37,258 bases of DNA. It comes from Acidaminobacter sp. JC074 (GTDB lineage: Bacteria; Bacillota; Clostridia; Peptostreptococcales; Acidaminobacteraceae). The notes beneath the pieces are model-generated. The model was not told the origin of the DNA. It made no database searches and saw only the letters and a program-made list of their open reading frames with translations. The stretch is taken from contig NZ_VANV01000039.1 in assembly GCF_022496765.1 (NCBI RefSeq), positions 1 through 37,258 on the forward strand. Direction: 5' to 3'. Positions 1 to 7,296 of this stretch are shown one piece after another. Every line of letters starts with the position of its first letter. Position 1 is the stretch's first letter. A program made the position numbers and the translations under genes.

Positions 1-72
1 TAGGCTCGTGAACCAGTTGCAATAACTGTGTTCCATGTTCCTAAGAAATGCCTTATTTAATTCATAAAAAAT

Positions 73-92
73 ACCCAATCATTAAATTGAGT
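73..92 (-). terminator. tRNA-downstream terminator, left copy
   Basis: Stem ACCCAAT / ATTGAGT (one G-T pair) with a 6-nt loop. It is flanked on the left by A residues (a U-tract for minus-strand transcripts) and on the right by T residues, so it could work in both directions. It is part of the att repeat. In this copy it follows only the truncated 3' end of the tRNA. Confidence 0.55.
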
Positions 93-103
93 TATTTTTT
101 AAA

Positions 104-148
104 TGGCGCGCCCTAAGAGATTCGAACTCCTGACCTTCTGGTTCGTAG
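104..148 (-). pseudogene. 3' fragment of tRNA-Arg left by integration
   Basis: These 45 nt match the 3' part of the tRNA-Arg(ACG) at 36528..36604, from the anticodon loop through the T arm and acceptor strand to the encoded CCA. The 5' half is absent: the sequence beyond 148 is phage DNA and cannot fold with it. This is the duplicated attachment core left on the far side of the prophage and is not a working tRNA. Confidence 0.88.
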
Positions 149-244
149 TTAGAAGAACCACTTTCTTTGATAAATCAGAACATACTTAAAGACATGCAAA
201 TACTCAACTCATATAAATGATATTGATGTCTAAACTTATAAAAA

Positions 245-271
245 GTGCCCGATATTTGACTACTCGGGCAC
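245..271 (-). terminator. Terminator at the end of the late operon
   Basis: Perfect 8-bp stem GTGCCCGA / TCGGGCAC with an 11-nt loop. On the minus strand it is followed by TTTTTA. It lies 45 nt past the stop of the last late gene (316..687) and should end the leftward late transcript before it enters the host chromosome. The stem half ACTCGGGCAC recurs at the right end of the prophage (36302..36311), so the same bases may also be an integrase arm site. Confidence 0.8.
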
Positions 272-315
272 CAAAAAGGCAAATCAAAGTTTAATTTAGA
301 CCTTTAATGAACTCA

Positions 316-687
316 TTAATTAACACTATGTCTATCCAAAATAAAGATCAGCATCATGTAGACTACTGTCAAAACACCTATTTGAGCTAAGTATAATGTC
401 TTGTTTAAAGTAACAACCACATAGTTTGATGTTTGAGCTATTGTGCTCTTACTTAACTTTGATTTTGACTCAATTTCTGTTTTTATCGTATACTCATCAA
501 TACTCTTATACAATGTTGAAATGTCTTTAACGCTTGAATAATACAATTGACTATGCATTGTTATGTTACCACTATCCTGAATAAGAATATATTCTTTATT
601 CAAAGGTGCTAATAGAAAAGTAAGTAAAAGAAATAGCGTAATGTAACCAATTGTAATGATCGTAACTTTAAGTCTCATATCATTCAA
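316..687 (-). CDS. Two-pass membrane protein at the end of the lysis module
   Basis: A 123-residue protein with a hydrophobic segment at about residues 8-28 and another at about 97-117, joined by a polar, partly charged loop of about 65 residues. This topology puts both ends on one side of the membrane and the loop on the other. No family was recognised. The start is supported by AAGGAG five bases upstream, and the ATG overlaps the stop of the holin-like gene (ATGA), so translation is coupled. As the last gene after holin and endolysin it could be an accessory holin, antiholin or spanin-like factor, or a lysogenic conversion gene carried at the operon end. The sequence alone does not decide this. 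Confidence 0.7.
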   Translation of the reverse strand: MNDMRLKVTIITIGYITLFLLLTFLLAPLNKEYILIQDSGNITMHSQLYYSSVKDISTLYKSIDEYTIKTEIESKSKLSKSTIAQTSNYVVVTLNKTLYLAQIGVLTVVYMMLIFILDRHSVN

Positions 688-1009
688 TCTCCTTATTCGA
701 AAGTATTATTTCAGAAATATGCTTCTTATTACTTTCAAATACCCAATCAATAAAATGATAAACATCATCAGGGCCCCATAGAATCTTGATTATTTTTGGT
801 AGACTTGGATAGAGAACTCTATAAACTACACTCAGTTTTTCATCTCCTTTTCCGCTTCCTAAGACAAGTTCTTCGGCAACCTTAATCAACTCAAGTGTTA
901 ACTTAGCAGCTTCTTTCTTTTTACCTAAGTAATAAAGTATAGCTATAGCTAAGAAAATCATAATGATTACTACTAGCGACCATGGATCATGTAATAATTC
1001 TTGTATCAT
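680..1009 (-). CDS. Putative phage holin, LL-H-like family
   Basis: About 109 residues from the chosen ATG. One strongly hydrophobic segment lies near the N-terminus (roughly residues 8-26, rich in V, I, M and L), followed by a Lys-rich cytoplasmic region with GSGKGDEKLSVVYRVLYPSLP, a pattern like the C-terminal part of LL-H-type phage holins. An upstream in-frame ATG at 1018 is only two bases from AGAAAGG, whereas the ATG at 1009 is about nine bases from it, so 1009 is preferred. The gene directly follows the endolysin gene, which fits a role in forming the membrane lesion that releases or activates it. The family assignment is by pattern and position only. Confidence 0.6.
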   Translation of the reverse strand: MIQELLHDPWSLVVIIMIFLAIAILYYLGKKKEAAKLTLELIKVAEELVLGSGKGDEKLSVVYRVLYPSLPKIIKILWGPDDVYHFIDWVFESNKKHISEIILSNKEIE

Positions 1010-1010
1010 G

Positions 1011-2570
1011 TTACACATCCTTTCTCTTTAAACCTATAATTGAACCAACTGAGCGCTCATGGCCATCAGATGGTTTATTTACTATTTCCTGTTCTACAGT
1101 CATTTCTGTACTGCCACCACCATCTAAGTTAGTAGCATTATCAAACTCAATACCTTCTACTTCTGCAATGTACATAAGAGCTTCTTGAGTTTCTTCAGCT
1201 GTCATACCTCTTGAATCACTTCTGCGACCATCGATAGCTATCAAACATAACGTATTTTGCTTTGCAGAATGAGCCAATAAAGATCTAGGATGTCTTTCAT
1301 CATAATGAATGATACCAGGATCTTTAATCTCTACATACTCACCACCTATAATTAATGGCCATGATGTTCCAATAGAGAAATAAGTATTATATTGAAGTTT
1401 CCAATATTCAGATGGATCTGCATCCCTTAACTCTACATGTCCATCTTTAAACTGCAACCAGTTTGCAAACTTCTCATGCTGATCAGCATAATAATAAAGA
1501 CCATCAGCTATTAATAAGCCAAGGCCTTCTCTTCCACCACCAAAGAATTGTCCATTTATAGCAGCAACATATTCATCATCTAACTTCGATAAAGGTTCTA
1601 ATACACCAAATTCACCAACATTTAAATGTGGTTCATATTTATCTAAGTCAGCAAAGAAAGCATGAACCTCACTGTTATTAAACCAATAAGTTCTATACTC
1701 AGACTTTGAGGTTTTCAATTCTTCCATAACCTTAATAGATTCTGGATCCATGTTGCCATTCTCTTTTAAACCATTTAGTCTTTGAAAAGCACTAAAGCCT
1801 GCTCTTGTTTTAGGTCCTGGTGAACCATCAAACGGACCACAATCATAACCTATGTGATACATTGTCTCTTGTAATTCTTCAATACTATATGATTTAGGCT
1901 CTTCTGATTCTTTCTGATGCTTCTCAAGCACCTCAATGATTTCAACTGTATTCATTAGCTTTGATGTTGAAATGATGATATCTTCTAACTGCTCTGGTGA
2001 ATAAACAAGCTTTACCTTCTTTTTGAAAAGATAATCATAAACATCCTCTTTAAAATTATCCCAGCCATTCTTTCTATCTAGGATAATATGAGGACAGTAT
2101 TTTCCAGACCAATCCTGATGTTTGAATAATCTAAAGCTTAGATACGTCATCATAAAAGAAGCACATAATTTCTTAGCATTCTCTTCAGCAGTATCAACAT
2201 TGATATTCTCACAAATCTCAATACCTATTGTTCTATAATTGCCATCACCTTTGCCATCACCAGCATGATAACCAACTTCATCTAACGGAATGACTTGAGT
2301 GATAGAATCATGATCTACAAAGATATGAGGAGATATGTACTGCTTATCTGCATTTTCTACATTTTGAAGCCAATCAGCATGTAACTCATCTCCAGCTGAC
2401 TTTGAGCTATTGCCCGTATTATGAATTGTAAGGCCAATTGGGTCCTTCATCTCTTTTAACGTTCTTACATTTTTTAACCCTTTAGGATTGATAATCTCAA
2501 TCCTTACTGGAATACCATCGACGTATTTATCTTGAATGATTCCGTCAACAATTGTTAATGGTTGAATCAT
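1011..2570 (-). CDS. Three-domain endolysin: amidase, PG-binding domain, NAGPA-like phosphodiester glycosidase
   Basis: A 519-residue cell-wall hydrolase. Residues about 40-180 form an N-acetylmuramoyl-L-alanine amidase of the Amidase_2 type, with candidate zinc ligands H50 (IHNTG), H151 (HQDWSGKYCP) and C159. Residues about 228-290 are a PG_binding_1-type repeat (Y-x-CGPFDGSPGPKTRAGFSAFQ). Residues about 335-515 match the NAGPA/phosphodiester glycosidase family (INGQFF, IDGR, NLDGGGST near 481-488). There is no signal peptide, so export relies on the holin genes next to it. The start ATG overlaps the stop of the XhlA-like gene and follows GAGGAGGTGG. A lysin that adds an NAGPA domain suggests a host wall polymer attached through a sugar phosphodiester, or removal of such decorations. 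The actual substrate is inferred only. Confidence 0.9.
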   Translation of the reverse strand: MIQPLTIVDGIIQDKYVDGIPVRIEIINPKGLKNVRTLKEMKDPIGLTIHNTGNSSKSAGDELHADWLQNVENADKQYISPHIFVDHDSITQVIPLDEVGYHAGDGKGDGNYRTIGIEICENINVDTAEENAKKLCASFMMTYLSFRLFKHQDWSGKYCPHIILDRKNGWDNFKEDVYDYLFKKKVKLVYSPEQLEDIIISTSKLMNTVEIIEVLEKHQKESEEPKSYSIEELQETMYHIGYDCGPFDGSPGPKTRAGFSAFQRLNGLKENGNMDPESIKVMEELKTSKSEYRTYWFNNSEVHAFFADLDKYEPHLNVGEFGVLEPLSKLDDEYVAAINGQFFGGGREGLGLLIADGLYYYADQHEKFANWLQFKDGHVELRDADPSEYWKLQYNTYFSIGTSWPLIIGGEYVEIKDPGIIHYDERHPRSLLAHSAKQNTLCLIAIDGRRSDSRGMTAEETQEALMYIAEVEGIEFDNATNLDGGGSTEMTVEQEIVNKPSDGHERSVGSIIGLKRKDV

Positions 2571-2890
2571 CTTACCACCTCCTCGGTTTCAACTAATCTT
2601 TTACAGTACTTCTCACAAGTATCTAATCTTTTATGAGCTGACTTTGCAGACTCCTCAACTTTAACCAGTCTCTCATGATCTTCTTTAACATCGTTCTTTA
2701 TATTAGTTACTTCATTTTCGATTCTTGCTATACCAGTACCAATACTCTCAAGTTTCACAATAACTGTTGTTAATTGAGAAGCATCACTTTTGGCATCAGC
2801 CTTCTCATTTCTTCTTAAGTTAGAAACAGTCTGATACACTCCAAACACAACTGATACAACAGAAATCACTAGAGCTACTTCTATTGTCAT
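2567..2890 (-). CDS. XhlA-like membrane/coiled-coil lysis protein
   Basis: About 107 residues: one N-terminal hydrophobic helix (about residues 2-20), then a long amphipathic coiled coil containing VKLESIGTGIARIENEV and NIKNDVKEDHERLVKVEESA. This architecture matches the haemolysin XhlA family found beside holins and amidases in PBSX-type phages, where the protein assists cell lysis at the membrane. The ATG at 2890 is chosen because it lies just after AAGGTGGTGAAT; an upstream in-frame GTG lies inside that ribosome binding site. It is the first gene of the lysis block, just after a strong terminator (2912..2942), and overlaps the endolysin start. Confidence 0.7.
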   Translation of the reverse strand: MTIEVALVISVVSVVFGVYQTVSNLRRNEKADAKSDASQLTTVIVKLESIGTGIARIENEVTNIKNDVKEDHERLVKVEESAKSAHKRLDTCEKYCKRLVETEEVVR

Positions 2891-2911
2891 ATTCACCACC
2901 TTAAATAAAAA

Positions 2912-2942
2912 ACAGATTCAATAGTTAAACTATTAAATCTGT
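2912..2942 (-). terminator. Strong hairpin terminator between tail-fibre and lysis genes
   Basis: A 13-bp stem, ACAGATTTAATAG paired with CTATTGAATCTGT (one G-T pair), loop of five bases, followed on the minus strand by TTTTTTA. It overlaps the last codons of the small gene at 2925..3062. It should reduce read-through from the tail genes into the lysis genes. Confidence 0.85.
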
Positions 2943-3062
2943 CCTTCCTTCACTTAATAAGTAATCATCTATTTCGTTCTTCAAATCAGGTCTTTTCTCA
3001 ACAACTAATGAATAGCCATATCTACCTGATATAATAAAATCACCATATAACTTTCCCCACAT
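2925..3062 (-). CDS. Small tail-region protein (XkdX/CD1375-like position)
   Basis: A 45-residue protein, MWGKLYGDFIISGRYG at the start, then a helix-like acidic segment ending in TDLIV. The ATG overlaps the stop of the preceding gene (TAATG), so it is probably translated by coupling. Small proteins of this size and place, after the fibre genes and before the lysis module, are common in PBSX-like and clostridial phages (XkdX and CD1375-like families). The local pattern, a short hydrophobic start followed by an Asp/Lys-rich helix, resembles the CD1375 type, but the identity is low. Function in the family is unknown. Confidence 0.62.
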   Translation of the reverse strand: MWGKLYGDFIISGRYGYSLVVEKRPDLKNEIDDYLLSEGRTDLIV

Positions 3063-3352
3063 TATAAACCACCACCTATCTGAAGCCCTAAATCTGCAAT
3101 CATTGCTTTGATTTCTTGATTCTCTTTTACAAGCATAGCAATCTTTTCAGCATCATTTTGATTTCCTTCAGAATATATATACCAGAAGCCTTTCTCCTCA
3201 GTATAATATAGCTGACTCTGTTTATTGTTCTTTTCTGGTTCTGGAACTTCTTCTACAAGAAAACCAAGTTCAATTTCATTTTCAGATAACATTTCAACCC
3301 TGTAATGTTGCATTGTTACTTCGTCATTTTTTCCTGTTTGAATAAAAATCAT
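3062..3352 (-). CDS. Small tail-fibre-associated protein, hypothetical
   Basis: 96 residues. The N-terminal two thirds are beta-rich and acidic (EVPEPEKNNKQSQLYYTEEKG); the last 30 residues form an amphipathic helix (AMLVKENQEIKAMIADLG) ending in Gly-Gly-Gly-Leu, a pattern seen in small proteins encoded just before XkdX/CD1375-type genes. It may be a fibre chaperone or a minor tail component (XkdW-like by position). It is coupled by overlap to the 45-residue gene and follows the fibre gene by ten bases. No catalytic motif is visible. Confidence 0.62.
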   Translation of the reverse strand: MIFIQTGKNDEVTMQHYRVEMLSENEIELGFLVEEVPEPEKNNKQSQLYYTEEKGFWYIYSEGNQNDAEKIAMLVKENQEIKAMIADLGLQIGGGL

Positions 3353-3362
3353 AATCTCTCCT

Positions 3363-4397
3363 TTAAATAACAGCCATATCTGCTGGTGTCCATGGTAATG
3401 TAATTGATTTTATAAGACCATTCTCATCGAATTTCATCAGCTTCTTAGTCGAATCATCAATTAAGAAAATATAGTCATCATTTGAAATGTCAATACCAAC
3501 CGGTCTCACTACTCCAGAGGATGGTATCTGTATAAGATTGCTTCCATCTATATTCATTGCATATAGATAATCATCATCTTCAGCTCCAATAATTCTATTG
3601 CTTGATCTATACTTAGTTACCACTTCGAGTTTTTGTGAGGTAACTTGCACACTAGTTACTCCACCTTCAGCAGTTACCATATATTTATTCAAACCAGAAT
3701 TTATACCATATAGAGCTCCTTCATGGACAAAACCATCATGATATTTCTGTGGCATGTAAGTTGAAGAGTATCCTGGCATGTTTAAATCTTTGTCTAGTAT
3801 GGTCGCTCTTGAGCCACCAGTGTTTCTGTTATTTATCCATATATAAGCTTCATCATCTTCAATATTACAATAAAAGTTTAAGACCCCATCGTAACTAATG
3901 CTCTTGTAAGCTACTTGAACTAACTCATTGGTATATTTTCTCATATATGAACGACTTGGTGCGTTATACACATCTCCGAATTTGTTAACTCTTATCTTTT
4001 TGCAAGATGATTCATCATTGTTTATCGTCATACTTGTAATTGTGTTACCACTTTTAACATCAAGCTTATAGGTGTGTACTTTATCAGTTGTATAATTGTA
4101 ACCTCTCATAAAAAAACTATCTTCATGTATATTTCGAGCGACCGATACTGCACCAGAAAAAAGAGTTCCGAAATCTCTCTCCCACAACATGTTCAGATTA
4201 CTATCATAAGCTCTGATATACTGATTTCCTTCAGATACCAAAATGACAGGTGAGTAATATTCGATACATTCCTTATAAAGGTTATTAATTTTCACTTTTG
4301 GAACAACTTCCTTCTTCCATACACCATGAACATTTTCCCAAACGTTTACTACATTTCTCCATGATGTATTAATCTTCAATTTAGTTGCTTTTGCCAT
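3363..4397 (-). CDS. Tail fibre / receptor-binding-like protein with beta-propeller-type repeats
   Basis: 344 residues. The N-terminus (residues 1-40; INTSWRNVVNVWENVHGVWKK) resembles a phage structural anchoring motif often seen at the start of distal tail or fibre proteins. The remainder has repeated short beta-strand units with Asp-rich turns (DSNLNMLWERDFG, IGAEDDDYLYAMNIDG, ISNDDYIFLIDDSTKKL), as in beta-propeller or NHL/PQQ-like repeat proteins. Position between the baseplate genes and the lysis module fits a host-recognition role. The propeller call is a pattern judgement and a non-propeller beta fold is possible. Receptor-binding genes diverge fast, so weak similarity to known proteins is expected. 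Confidence 0.6.
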   Translation of the reverse strand: MAKATKLKINTSWRNVVNVWENVHGVWKKEVVPKVKINNLYKECIEYYSPVILVSEGNQYIRAYDSNLNMLWERDFGTLFSGAVSVARNIHEDSFFMRGYNYTTDKVHTYKLDVKSGNTITSMTINNDESSCKKIRVNKFGDVYNAPSRSYMRKYTNELVQVAYKSISYDGVLNFYCNIEDDEAYIWINNRNTGGSRATILDKDLNMPGYSSTYMPQKYHDGFVHEGALYGINSGLNKYMVTAEGGVTSVQVTSQKLEVVTKYRSSNRIIGAEDDDYLYAMNIDGSNLIQIPSSGVVRPVGIDISNDDYIFLIDDSTKKLMKFDENGLIKSITLPWTPADMAVI

Positions 4398-4405
4398 ATC
4401 ATCAC

Positions 4406-4882
4406 CTACTCATATTGAAGATAAATATCACCGTGTGAGCCGCCTGATGGATTAGCAGTTCCAAAAGTGATTCTTCTATGTATTTCTATACTTTCCACAT
4501 GAGTCTTAACCTTCGTAATACTGTAGTTTTTCAACTCAAAGTGAGTTTCTTCTTCGTATACTTCACATGATGAATCCGAAGCTAATAACTCAACTACATC
4601 TTGGCCGTTTAACTTTAATGGCTTTGCAGTTTCATCATTCTTTTTTATAGTTATAGATCCACCAGTTATATTAGTTTTGATGACAATCTTAAGTGTCTTC
4701 ATATTACTAACAGGAGATATTTGAAGTTCTCTGACGTTTACTACTGGTACAATCGGCTCATCTAGATCATCTAATGCAGCATCAATCTTACTCATATCAG
4801 TGTTATAATCATCTCTCTTAAAATGATCAGTTCCGATATATTGATTCAGACCTGTTTTGGGCGTTTTATTCGTACTTCCCAT
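4406..4882 (-). CDS. Tail fibre N-terminal/base protein
   Basis: 158 residues. The first 40 residues carry the common phage fibre attachment motif (TPKTGLNQYIGTDHFKRDDY followed by N-x-DMSKIDAAL). The end, PSGGSHGDIYLQYE, is the glycine-rich tail often found at the tip of small phage fibre or collar proteins. The middle is beta-rich with no recognised domain. It lies directly after the DUF2313 (XkdU-like) baseplate gene, the usual place for fibre genes in PBSX-type phages. It probably forms, alone or with the 344-residue protein, the side or tip fibres of the contractile tail. Confidence 0.7.
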   Translation of the reverse strand: MGSTNKTPKTGLNQYIGTDHFKRDDYNTDMSKIDAALDDLDEPIVPVVNVRELQISPVSNMKTLKIVIKTNITGGSITIKKNDETAKPLKLNGQDVVELLASDSSCEVYEEETHFELKNYSITKVKTHVESIEIHRRITFGTANPSGGSHGDIYLQYE

Positions 4883-4896
4883 CTTTCACATCCTTT

Positions 4897-5454
4897 CTAT
4901 GAAACTAGTACTTCAAGCTCATCCCAGCTTAAATTTTGAGTTTCAAACTCATCGAATGGCCAGTTATATGATTCAAACATATCCCAGGTCATAAAAGTAT
5001 ACTGCCAGTTAATCTTTAGATGAGATGGAATGATATCAAGAAGTGTTTTTTCTAGATCTGAAACACCTTCAGGAATACCACCAACACTCACAAACTTTAC
5101 ATTGATAGTAGAGCCTGATATTGAAGTATCAACTTGACCATTAATCCATGATTCGCATATGTCATCTACTTTTGAAAGATTTATCTTACCTTTACCTTTC
5201 AATCGTGCTTTAATTAAAGACCGTCTATGGTCCAATGATTTAGTTTGATCAGTGATAATACCTAACCTTATTTCTAAATACTTAAGACCTGAATCAGTGG
5301 CATGATCTACAAAACGTTCATTAAAAACTACCTCAATCTTTATATCACGTTTTGCAAGCGCTATATCTACAGACTTAAACAATTCATTTAAAAGTTCATC
5401 TTGTCTCATCACTGCTGGCATTTCGTCTAACATCATAACTAAGGTTTCGGTCAT
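4897..5454 (-). CDS. xkdU: Baseplate wedge protein, XkdU/YmfQ-like (DUF2313)
   Basis: 185 residues. The N-terminal helical part (LDEMPAVMRQDELLNELFKS), the central ITDQTKSLDHRRSLIKARLKG segment and the beta-rich C-terminal half match the DUF2313 family, related to gpI of P2-type tails. These proteins sit in the baseplate and work with the J-type protein encoded just upstream. The ATG overlaps the end of the baseplate J gene by four bases. The end of the protein (DEFETQNLSWDELE) contains an acidic Trp-containing repeat (SYNWPFDEF, NLSWDEL). Confidence 0.83.
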   Translation of the reverse strand: MTETLVMMLDEMPAVMRQDELLNELFKSVDIALAKRDIKIEVVFNERFVDHATDSGLKYLEIRLGIITDQTKSLDHRRSLIKARLKGKGKINLSKVDDICESWINGQVDTSISGSTINVKFVSVGGIPEGVSDLEKTLLDIIPSHLKINWQYTFMTWDMFESYNWPFDEFETQNLSWDELEVLVS

Positions 5455-6518
5455 GAAATCACCACGCTTTCAATAACGGCAACTGACTTTGAAGGTACTG
5501 TGATGTTGTCTGTGCTACCATTGATTTGAAGATTTGAATAATCATCTACTTCATCTGCAGATAATATTGATACACCAATCTGAGCAAATGAAATAACTTT
5601 GTCTTCTTTATAGACTTCTTTCAAATACTCTTTTAACTTTTCAATTACACTTGAAACGGCTTGCTCATTAGTAGCCCCTTGAGCCAAGACACCAGAAAAC
5701 GTAATATTTAGATTAAGTACATCCGCACTTTTTATATAGGCATAACAACCAAGTGGAGCTAGACCGGAGCCATGGCCGTTCTCGTTCAGTGGATTAATGG
5801 TATTTTGAACAGTCGCAACTAGTTCATTTGATGCTGGTAGAATGTTACTATCTACAATGATAGTGAGAACACTATTATCCGTTGTTTCGCCTGCAGTATT
5901 TTCAAGAGGAAACACCTTAGCATCACCTACACCAAGCACTGATTTAGCCCATGATTTATGTTGAGCCTTGTTGCCTTGAGTTTCTTCAGCTTGCTCTCCT
6001 TCTAAAAATCTTTCTAGAAAATGTTGATCACTTTCTTTGTCATATCCATTCTTAGCATCAGCAGCATTAGTAATACTAGTTAATCCCTGGATAGTAACAG
6101 GAGTTTGAGTAATGGTATTGGCTCTTACATTGCCACCAGAACCAGCAATAACTGCTTTAAGCTCTGTATCTGCAGTGCCATCAACACTTATATCATCCAC
6201 AAACTCAAATTGAACACCTGAAGGGGTTTCAGCAATATCACCTTTGCTAAAACTACAGGATCCGGTAATAGTTACATTGACGCTTGCATGTGTTGCTTGG
6301 TGCCTGGTCTTATCACTATTTTGAGTAATATAAAGATCTAGCTCGTCCTTTTCTAAGTTCCTTACATCGAGTTTTGACTCTACAACATTAATCTTTTCAT
6401 CTCGTTTTTCTACTGCATGAGCGACTGCAGATAAAAAGTCGTGTACCAGGTGCCCTGGTCTTTTATCATACTTATCAGACATACCGCCTAACAGTTCATT
6501 TAACACAGTTTCAGACAT
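5451..6518 (-). CDS. xkdT: Baseplate J-like protein (XkdT)
   Basis: 355 residues. The protein follows the Baseplate_J pattern: an N-terminal helical section with PGHLVHDFLSAVAHAVE, a middle domain with GDIAETPSGVQFEFVDDI and AGSGGNVRANTITQTP, and a C-terminal domain with VYKEDKVISFAQIGVSIL. In PBSX and P2-like tails these proteins form the baseplate wedges that respond to fibre contact and trigger sheath contraction. The length is close to the usual 340-390 residues. It lies in the standard order S-T-U and overlaps both neighbours. Confidence 0.92.
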   Translation of the reverse strand: MSETVLNELLGGMSDKYDKRPGHLVHDFLSAVAHAVEKRDEKINVVESKLDVRNLEKDELDLYITQNSDKTRHQATHASVNVTITGSCSFSKGDIAETPSGVQFEFVDDISVDGTADTELKAVIAGSGGNVRANTITQTPVTIQGLTSITNAADAKNGYDKESDQHFLERFLEGEQAEETQGNKAQHKSWAKSVLGVGDAKVFPLENTAGETTDNSVLTIIVDSNILPASNELVATVQNTINPLNENGHGSGLAPLGCYAYIKSADVLNLNITFSGVLAQGATNEQAVSSVIEKLKEYLKEVYKEDKVISFAQIGVSILSADEVDDYSNLQINGSTDNITVPSKSVAVIESVVIS

Positions 6519-6943
6519 TAGCTTATCACCTCCACTATTGTGTTATTTGAAATTTTAACACTAATTGATAACCTTAAAATTTCATTTTCCTTGGTCACCT
6601 TCACACTAGTAACCTCCTTGATATCGTCATTCATTCTGATGCCTAGATCTAATTGATCAGATATCTCTGAAGCTATTAAACCTAGTGGTATTGTCTTCTG
6701 GCCAATATACTTTTTCAAATTTAACCCGAAATCTAAACCTTCGTATATTGAATAGGCGTTCAGCTCAGTATTAATAAAAAACTGCAGCCACTGTTTTACT
6801 TGGTCCTCAACTGAAGTAAGTTCAACTAAGTTACCATCTTCTAAAGCATATGAGCCTAATTTAAAATCAAACTTATAAACAATACCTTTCTGATCAGAAT
6901 CTTCTTTTTTTTCAACAGTAGTAATAGGTACAACTGGTAACAT
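6518..6943 (-). CDS. xkdS: Baseplate protein XkdS-like (DUF2634, gp25-like)
   Basis: 141 residues. The segment YKFDFKLGSYALEDGNLVEL followed by VEDQVKQWLQFFINTELNAY and YEGLDFGLNLKKYIGQ is characteristic of DUF2634, the counterpart of the gp25-like inner baseplate proteins. It contributes to the baseplate wedge core that starts sheath assembly. Start and stop overlap the genes on both sides, in the conserved order R-S-T. Confidence 0.9.
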   Translation of the reverse strand: MLPVVPITTVEKKEDSDQKGIVYKFDFKLGSYALEDGNLVELTSVEDQVKQWLQFFINTELNAYSIYEGLDFGLNLKKYIGQKTIPLGLIASEISDQLDLGIRMNDDIKEVTSVKVTKENEILRLSISVKISNNTIVEVIS

Positions 6944-7296
6944 TATTTCGCCTTCCTTACTCTATCTATAATGAAATACTCTTGGCCATTACCTGCAGGT
7001 ACAAGCATAACCAATTCACCAACTTTCAACACTTCCACCTCAAGTCTTATATTACCTTCTATAGACTTAACAAGATCGTCTATTGTTAAATCACCGGTGA
7101 CTGGCATATCATAGGAATCCTTATACAGCTTTTCTGTAATATATAGACTCTCAGCAGAAATAACAACTTGACCAGATAATATGGTTACTTGTAGATCTGG
7201 CATAGGCTTAACAACTTTACCTACTACAGGACCAAGAATCTTTTTAGGATCTCTTTTCTTAAACTCCAATGCTAACGCTACAATTTCACTCATCAT
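6943..7296 (-). CDS. xkdR: Baseplate protein XkdR-like (DUF2577)
   Basis: 117 residues. The sequence matches the DUF2577 family: an N-terminal helix (LALEFKKRDPKKILGPVVG), PDLQVTILSGQVVISAESLYI, and the C-terminal MLVPAGNGQEYFIIDRVRK. The fold is expected to be a small OB-like beta domain that sits on the tail hub. Two adjacent ATGs are possible (7296 and 7293); the second has the better distance from GGAGGTGG. It overlaps the XkdQ-like gene. Confidence 0.88.
   Translation of the reverse strand: MMSEIVALALEFKKRDPKKILGPVVGKVVKPMPDLQVTILSGQVVISAESLYITEKLYKDSYDMPVTGDLTIDDLVKSIEGNIRLEVEVLKVGELVMLVPAGNGQEYFIIDRVRKAK

Larger units (their letters stand above)
1..148. repeat. Left attachment-site repeat (attL side), direct repeat copy 1
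   Basis: This segment is identical to 36425..36572 and reads in the same direction. It contains about 103 bp of tRNA-downstream DNA, a rho-independent terminator (73..92) and the last 45 nt of a tRNA-Arg gene on the minus strand (104..148). Identity stops at 148/149, where this copy continues into phage DNA while the other copy continues into the intact tRNA. The left limit is the window edge, so the repeat may be longer. The arrangement is the normal result of integration of a phage at the 3' end of a tRNA gene. The 103 bp beyond the tRNA make the identity block longer than most tRNA attachment cores. Confidence 0.9.
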
